A program made the translations under genes and the position numbers. Source: Anaerolineaceae bacterium UBA4890 (GTDB lineage: Bacteria; Chloroflexota; Anaerolineae; Anaerolineales; Anaerolineaceae). From it: a stretch of DNA of 64,000 nucleotides. Below, in pieces: positions 59,806 through 64,000 of this stretch (position 1 is the first letter of the stretch; every line of letters starts with the position of its first letter). The stretch covers positions 15,722 to 79,721 of the forward strand of contig DHCY01000004.1 of NCBI GenBank assembly GCA_002399085.1. The letters are read 5' to 3'. The notes below the pieces were generated by a model, which was given only the letters and a program-made list of their open reading frames with translations, did no database searches and was not told the DNA's origin.

Positions 59806-60595
59806 TGATTAAGACCGTAAGATTCTTCGTAATAATGTCAGGTTGCGGCTCCCAGGTGGAAAGGTCTTTAAGCGAGTTGACGCCCGAAAGCAAGAATGCT
59901 GAAAGAAAGCCGCCTCGTTGTGCGCCTAAGATATCTGTCGCCAGCCGATCTCCAACGCACAGAACCTGGTCTGGAGTTAATTTCATCACCTTGGTTGCCT
60001 GTTTGTACATGGCAGGCGAGGGTTTTCCGATCACCACAGGCTCTTTGCCAGAGGCTGTCTGGATTGCAGCAACCATCGTGCCGGCGCCGGGCACAAGACC
60101 TGCCGGAGTCGGGAAGGTCGCGTCTGTGTTGGTTGCCACAAATTCGGCACCAGACCGAATCTGTTTAGAGGCAAAGGCGATCTTCTGATAGGTCAGCTGC
60201 TGGTCAATCCCTACGATAACAACATCAGCCTGTCGTATATCACTTTCTTGCAGGACTTCAAAACCCCTTTTTCCTGCATCTGCTTTGAGCGATTGAGACC
60301 CTACGATATAAATCAGGTTGTTACCAGGCTGGGTCTCACGTAAATAAGAAAAAGTCGCTACGGCACTAGTGAGAATCTGTTCGGGTTTAACCTCAACTCC
60401 AAAGTCAGCCAGTTTTTGTTGATACTCCTCGATGGTTTTCGCTGAATTATTCGTAGCCAGGACAAAATCGAGCCCGAGATTTCTGATTTGATCAAAAACT
60501 GCGGGCAGGTCACCGATCGGTTCGTTATCATGCCAAAGAACCCCATCCATATCGAGGATGAGGCCTTTGAGCATGGGGAAACGATCTGTGATCAT
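59798..60595 (-). CDS. HAD-IIA family phosphatase (NagD-like)
   Basis: A 265-residue haloacid-dehalogenase hydrolase. The nucleophile motif is LKGLILDMDGVLWHDNEP (about residues 9-26), motif II is VLATNNSAKT, and the motif III/IV region is VIGKPSPAMYKQA ... LCVGDRLATDILGAQRGG. The cap lies between motifs II and III as in the NagD/p-nitrophenyl-phosphatase group. The physiological phosphate ester is not predictable. It starts 2 nt after the clpP stop and overlaps rlmN at its end, so it is in the same operon. Confidence 0.88.
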   Translation of the reverse strand: MITDRFPMLKGLILDMDGVLWHDNEPIGDLPAVFDQIRNLGLDFVLATNNSAKTIEEYQQKLADFGVEVKPEQILTSAVATFSYLRETQPGNNLIYIVGSQSLKADAGKRGFEVLQESDIRQADVVIVGIDQQLTYQKIAFASKQIRSGAEFVATNTDATFPTPAGLVPGAGTMVAAIQTASGKEPVVIGKPSPAMYKQATKVMKLTPDQVLCVGDRLATDILGAQRGGFLSAFLLSGVNSLKDLSTWEPQPDIITKNLTVLING

Positions 60596-60597
60596 TT

Positions 60598-61203
60598 CTA
60601 CTTTTGAGGAGGTGTTAATACCTTGTCGATCAGTCCGTACTTCACTGCCTGTTCGGCGGTCATGTAGAAATCACGGTCAGTATCTCGTTGAATGACATCA
60701 AGAGGTTGACCAGTGACGTCGGCGAAGAAACTGTTTAAGTCCGCCTTAAGTCGCAGGATTTCTTTTGCCATAATTTCTATGTCAGAGGCTTGTCCTTCGG
60801 TGCCGCCCAGGGGTTGATGGAGATGGATGGTGGCGTGGGGCAGGGCATAGCGCTGACCCTTCGTGCCTCCAGCCAACAAGACAGTCCCAAAGCTGGCAGT
60901 TACGCCAACTGCCACAGTGCTGATCGGGTTGGAGATCATTTGCATGGTGTCCAGGATTGCCAAACCAGCATAAATGGACCCACCGGGAGAGTTGATGTAC
61001 ATTTGAATCGACTTGTCTGGGTCAAGCTGGCTAAGATAGAGCAGTTGTGCGACGACAATGTTAGCTACCTGGTCGTTTATGGCAGACCCAACGAAGACGA
61101 TACGTTCTTTGAGCAGTAAAGAGTAAATATCATAAGCGCGTTCTCCAGTGGCAGTACGTTCGACTACCATCGGGATCACTGATTGAAAGTCATTATTTTG
61201 CAT
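60598..61203 (-). CDS. clpP: ATP-dependent Clp protease proteolytic subunit
   Basis: A 201-residue serine peptidase. The triad is visible: Ser in GVTASFGTVLLAGG (about residue 104), His in ATIHLHQPLGG (about 129) and Asp in RDTDRDFYMTAEQA. The oligomer handle YINSPGGSIYAGLAILDTM is also present. The usual ASMG around the nucleophile reads ASFG. It forms the barrel that works with ClpX or ClpA; clpX, commonly next in a tig-clpP-clpX operon, is replaced here by the HAD gene. It begins 51 nt after tig. Confidence 0.96.
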   Translation of the reverse strand: MQNNDFQSVIPMVVERTATGERAYDIYSLLLKERIVFVGSAINDQVANIVVAQLLYLSQLDPDKSIQMYINSPGGSIYAGLAILDTMQMISNPISTVAVGVTASFGTVLLAGGTKGQRYALPHATIHLHQPLGGTEGQASDIEIMAKEILRLKADLNSFFADVTGQPLDVIQRDTDRDFYMTAEQAVKYGLIDKVLTPPQK

Positions 61204-61254
61204 TTTCAGTCCTTTTTTTGTTTTTCAGTTTACTGCCTCAGTATTAGAAAATCG

Positions 61255-62733
61255 TTAGTCTTCGGTTATCTCTTCTGAAGCTGTTTCGGTTTCTGCTTCA
61301 GGATCAACTTTTTCAATCTCTTCCTGGAGAGCATCCATAACACCTTCCACTGCTTCTTCGGCGGCAACTTCGTCGAGGAGTTCTTCTTCAACCGGAATAG
61401 AATCTGGGTCAGCCAATTTTCTCAGTTGCAGACGGATAGCTTTTTCCAGGGCGTTCGTGGCAGCGTTATTGGAGATGGCTTCGGTAAAACGCTTTTTACC
61501 AAGCTCTTTTTCAGTGCTTTCATATTCGCCACTCATCAGCAGGGAGTTGATGATGGCAGTGACTTCTTCCTGCAATTGCTGCTGGGTGACAGTGACGTCA
61601 TATTTTTTCGAAATTGCATCCATAACCAATGAGCGTTCCAGGCGGTCTTTGGCGGTTTGTTTAACTTCTTCCTCGATAAACTGGTCTTTTTCAATTTTGC
61701 GAACCTTGAGGTAAAGGTCCAGATCCAGCCCTCTGTGCTCGAGATCGTGCTCGATGCGATGCAGGACATCGTCTTCTTCGTCTTTGATCATCTGGGGCGG
61801 GTACTTCAGAGTCGCACCATTGCGAAGGGTGTCAACGAGTTCGAGGTAGTAGGTTTCATCATATTCTGATATGCGGTCGCTCTCGAGTTTCTGGCGGACA
61901 GCCAGCCTGAGGTCTTCTTCGTTCGTAAAACCGCCCATGGAGGTCAAAAATTCTTCGTCAATTGCAGGAAGTTCCAGCTCTTTGACTGATTGAATGTTCA
62001 CGTCAAAGCGAACCGTCTTGCCAGCAAAAACGCTGTCGGAGGCATCTTCAGCAAAGGTGTGGGTGAGAGAGACCTGATCTTCGGCTTTTTTACCAATCAG
62101 TTCGCGGGCAAAGCCGCGGTAAGGCCATTCGGAATCTTTCTCTTCCTTACTTGTTGGAATCAGGGTTTGCTGTGGCGAAGACTTGACCAAAACAGCTTCT
62201 TCCGGGTTGACAGGCTTCTCATCGGTTGCTTCAAGGGTCATGTAAACCAGCTGACCGACTTTTGCAGCGCCTTCGACGGGAACAATATCGGCGCGGTTTC
62301 GGCGGACTTGCAGGATGAAATCGTCGACGTCGCTATCGGTGACCACTGGCGGCAGGTAAGCTTTCTTCAGGCTTTCCACATCGCCCAGCTCTGCTTCGGG
62401 TGCGAGCGGAATCAGGAATTCAAAGATGGGGGGTTCCTGGCTGGGGATATCTTCCAGGTTTCCGGCACCGTAAGGATTGATATTCTCTTGTTCCAGAACC
62501 TGGGGGTAGACGTCATTCAGCATCAAATCGATAGCGTCTTCCATGATCGCAGCCTCGCCGACGTGTGCAACCACCACGTTGTAGGGTGCTTTACCAGGGC
62601 GAAAACCTGGAATATGGGTTTTTTGAGCGATTTTGCGTGCTGCTCTGTGCTTGAAACCTTCAAGGGTTTCCTGCTCAAATTCAGCCCGAACGCGGACCTG
62701 GTGGTCATCAGTAAATGTCTTTTCAGTTTTCAA
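61255..62733 (-). CDS. tig: Trigger factor
   Basis: A 492-residue ribosome-associated chaperone. The ribosome-binding segment is THIPGFRPGKAPYNVV (about residues 39-54), the FKBP-like domain covers about 140-235 (VGQLVYMTLEATDEKP; KTVRFDVNIQSVKELELP), then comes the helical substrate cradle and a C-terminal acidic extension of about 60 residues (Glu/Asp-rich) beyond the usual end. The start is TTG at 62733, 6 nt after GAGGT; a frame extension upstream runs into tRNA-Leu and is rejected. It precedes clpP in the usual order. Confidence 0.94.
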   Translation of the reverse strand: MKTEKTFTDDHQVRVRAEFEQETLEGFKHRAARKIAQKTHIPGFRPGKAPYNVVVAHVGEAAIMEDAIDLMLNDVYPQVLEQENINPYGAGNLEDIPSQEPPIFEFLIPLAPEAELGDVESLKKAYLPPVVTDSDVDDFILQVRRNRADIVPVEGAAKVGQLVYMTLEATDEKPVNPEEAVLVKSSPQQTLIPTSKEEKDSEWPYRGFARELIGKKAEDQVSLTHTFAEDASDSVFAGKTVRFDVNIQSVKELELPAIDEEFLTSMGGFTNEEDLRLAVRQKLESDRISEYDETYYLELVDTLRNGATLKYPPQMIKDEEDDVLHRIEHDLEHRGLDLDLYLKVRKIEKDQFIEEEVKQTAKDRLERSLVMDAISKKYDVTVTQQQLQEEVTAIINSLLMSGEYESTEKELGKKRFTEAISNNAATNALEKAIRLQLRKLADPDSIPVEEELLDEVAAEEAVEGVMDALQEEIEKVDPEAETETASEEITED

Positions 62734-62760
62734 TGTATACCTCGTAAGTAAAATGTGAAG

Positions 62761-62842
62761 TGGGGAAAGAGGGGCTCGAACCCTCACGCGTCGCCGCACA
62801 TGATCCTAAGTCATGCCTGTCTGCCAATTCCAGCACTTCCCC
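62761..62842 (-). tRNA. tRNA-Leu (anticodon TAG)
   Basis: An 82-nt class II tRNA on the minus strand: acceptor GGGGAAG with TTTCCCC, anticodon stem CATGA/TCATG with loop CTTAGGA (TAG; complement of 62806-62808), a long variable arm (TGCGGCGACGC region), and T-arm GAGGG/CCCTC with loop TTCGAGC. The discriminator is A, as required for leucine. CCA is not encoded. It lies 27 nt before the tig start. Confidence 0.95.
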
Positions 62843-62853
62843 TCAAACAAATT

Positions 62854-62882
62854 ATTATATGCTACCAACGAATGGCAGTCAA
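62854..62882 (-). promoter_or_regulatory. Sigma-70-type promoter of tRNA-Leu
   Basis: On the minus strand TTGACT (62877-62882) and TATAAT (62854-62859) are separated by exactly 17 nt. It uses the same -35 hexamer as the tRNA-Asp promoter. Readthrough could also supply tig. Confidence 0.85.
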
Positions 62883-62890
62883 ACTTTTTC

Positions 62891-63631
62891 TTAGTTTTCC
62901 TCTTCCTCAAAACGTGGATGGTAAGCCGGGCTTGAAACGAAAAAGAACTTACTGCCGAGATAAGCCGATTCGTTGTACTCGAAGGGCAGGTCTGCTTGCG
63001 TGTAAGATATGTGCCGGACTTCGAGGATCGGTTCATCCGTCGTGCCAAGCCACGATTTCTCTTGCTTGGTCGCGTTGCGTGCCCGCAGCTGATAGTCATC
63101 GCACTTGGGAATGATGCCGAGCTCAGTTTTCAGGTAGTCGTAAAGTGACCGTTCGAGCGTCTGTTGGGGCAAATCTTTAACCACCTCACCGGAGAGATAG
63201 GTGCGTGTGATGGCGATAGGGGTGCCATTCGCGCTGCGCAGGCGCACAAAGTAATAGATCAGAGCATCTCCCTGGAGGTGAAAAAGCTTGGCGATCTCGT
63301 CGTTATCTTTTGCCTGGAGGATTTTGAACTCCAGGACTTTTGAGCCAGGGGTGGCACCGATGGTGTTAATATCCTGGCTGAAACCACGTGGTTCAGCAAT
63401 GCGCTTTTGAATTTCAATTGTATTGACAAAGGTGCCTTTTCCAGGAATACGGCGGATGAAACCTTCATGGACCAGCAAGCTCAGGGCTTTATTGACCGTC
63501 ATTCGGCTGACATTGTAGTGTTCGCAAAGTTCGAGCTCGGTTGGCAGTTGTTTGTTGCAGTATTTGCCATCAATAATTTCGCGGATCAGGTCCGCACGGA
63601 TTTCCTTATAAATAGGAGTCTTTTTTCGCAT
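62891..63631 (-). CDS. GntR/HutC-family transcriptional regulator
   Basis: A 246-residue regulator. The N-terminal winged HTH has IYKEIRADLIREIIDGKY, LPTELELCEHYNVSRMTVNK and VHEGFIRRIPGKGTFV (about residues 7-70). The effector domain is of the UTRA type (about 95-240), with LIYYFVRLRSANGTPIAITR and ESAYLGSKFFF. HutC-type regulators respond to small metabolites such as sugar phosphates or histidine intermediates; the target is unknown since it stands alone. Its start is preceded by palindromic sites suggesting self-control, and TAAAAT ends 6 nt before the ATG. Confidence 0.9.
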   Translation of the reverse strand: MRKKTPIYKEIRADLIREIIDGKYCNKQLPTELELCEHYNVSRMTVNKALSLLVHEGFIRRIPGKGTFVNTIEIQKRIAEPRGFSQDINTIGATPGSKVLEFKILQAKDNDEIAKLFHLQGDALIYYFVRLRSANGTPIAITRTYLSGEVVKDLPQQTLERSLYDYLKTELGIIPKCDDYQLRARNATKQEKSWLGTTDEPILEVRHISYTQADLPFEYNESAYLGSKFFFVSSPAYHPRFEEEEN

Positions 63632-63647
63632 ACATTTATTTTATCGC

Positions 63648-63667
63648 ATGTATACATTTAATGTATA
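63648..63667. promoter_or_regulatory. Palindromic operator candidate of the GntR regulator
   Basis: ATGTATACAT (63648-63657) is a perfect 10-bp palindrome, followed after TTA by a second half-site ATGTATA (63661-63667). It lies 17 nt upstream of the regulator ATG, across the expected promoter spacer. T-A-rich GTATAC-type sites are plausible for this family, so autorepression is likely. Confidence 0.55.
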
Positions 63668-63881
63668 GCATTTTGTAAAAAAATGACTGGTTTTTTATGA
63701 AACTCGGCAATAATCTCACCCTTATCAAATAAAACACCAGACAAATGACTATATAGATGTATTCCAAGTGGTTGAAAGCGATTGAATGAGTACGAAATGG
63801 GGAAAAACATAGACATTTTGATATCGCTGCAGAAAATATTTATTGCGCAGAGAATCTTTATCAGAAAAAAACAACGGCTTG

Positions 63882-63907
63882 TTAATGCGCATAGCCACAA
63901 TAGGAAA
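63882..63907 (+). repeat. Dispersed element, copy E
   Basis: TTAATGCGCATAGCCAC followed by AATAGGAAA. One base differs from the consensus core. It is followed within 5 nt by inverted sequence CTTCGAAG. Confidence 0.7.
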
Positions 63908-64000
63908 AGCTTCGAAGACATTACACATCTTCGAAGGAATTTCATCAGGTATACTGGTTCACCTCATTTTTATGCACTATGAGGTAGGGGCGAAGCATCC

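Larger units (their letters stand above)
63632..64000. other. AT-rich intergenic end of the window
   Basis: No credible gene is seen. It contains the GntR operator-like palindromes, copy E of the dispersed element at 63882-63907, and a direct and palindromic CTTCGAAG pair at about 63910-63936. A frame from the copy E ATG stays open to the window end, but without recognisable content. Confidence 0.5.

Noticed and set aside
61990..62751. 253-residue plus-strand frame opposite tig
   Set aside because: It is a shadow of the trigger factor gene.
62755..63114. Plus-strand gene over tRNA-Leu and the end of gntR
   Set aside because: The frame overlaps a tRNA and a well-supported regulator; its translation has no family features.
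63782..63982. Small plus-strand protein near the window end
   Set aside because: It lies in AT-rich sequence, has no ribosome site or recognisable features, and overlaps repeat copy E.

Overview
The window is a dense, mostly housekeeping stretch of a bacterial chromosome, most likely an anaerobic Chloroflexota of the Anaerolineae type. This placement is an inference from gene content: F420 biosynthesis genes in a bacterium, a split methylmalonyl-CoA mutase, Thr/Pro-rich linkers in exported proteins, a GH13/GH31/GH57 glycosidase set, two Mo hydroxylases and no outer-membrane genes. A 16S gene or a marker tree would be needed to confirm it.

Layout. (1) 1-16910, plus strand: one very compact gene run. 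It starts with the end of a methylmalonyl-CoA mutase subunit and its epimerase, then an SsnA-type aminohydrolase, then F420 genes (F420:NADP reductase, cofE, cofD, cofC and an F420/FMN luciferase-fold oxidoreductase), a thioesterase, and then two molybdenum hydroxylases with complementary gene fusions, a CBS-type pyrophosphatase, XdhC and MocA. Many junctions are 1-8 nt overlaps, so much of it is probably co-transcribed. (2) 16911-19438: REP-like repeats, a glmS ribozyme and glmS. (3) 19439-24798: mrp, ricT, a PIG-L deacetylase, an M20 amidohydrolase and the Tat translocase genes. (4) 24799-29435, minus: a GH31 glucosidase, tRNA-Asp, YtxH and DUF948-like envelope proteins, scpA. (5) 29615-35086, plus: threonine synthase, rnc, smc. 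(6) 35204-44680, minus: a parvulin PPIase, rpsR-rpsF, a small membrane protein, DUF2293, tRNA-Arg, two unrecognised gene groups and ftsZ. (7) 44761-52548: a sugar-nucleotide-type epimerase and GH57, GH13, a thiolase and a cyclase. (8) 52549-64000: a hairpin-rich spacer, a triple-repeat lipoprotein, a LuxR-type regulator divergent from pfkA, then a minus-strand block prfB-ftsY-rlmN-HAD-clpP-tig-tRNA-Leu-gntR.

How the genes work together. The first 16.9 kb looks like an anaerobic catabolic and cofactor island. Mo hydroxylases with their maturation factors (XdhC, MocA) would oxidise an N-heterocycle or purine-like substrate, SsnA would deaminate or hydrolyse a related compound, and the F420 genes suggest a deazaflavin electron carrier linked to NADPH. 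The remainder covers cell-wall precursor supply (glmS), chromosome segregation (smc, scpA), division (ftsZ), secretion (Tat, ftsY), protein quality control (tig, clpP), translation (prfB with a programmed frameshift, rlmN, rpsF, rpsR) and storage-polysaccharide turnover.

The observations I would follow up first are the F420/Mo-hydroxylase island, the dispersed intergenic element with core TAATGCGCGTAGCCAC (five copies, all in one orientation), the set of genes whose -10 box lies 6-9 nt from the start codon (leaderless candidates), the uncharacterised genes around ftsZ, the tandem hairpins at 52664-52821, and the phosphofructokinase with Asn in place of a catalytic-site Asp. I saw no CRISPR array, prophage, insertion sequence or rRNA.
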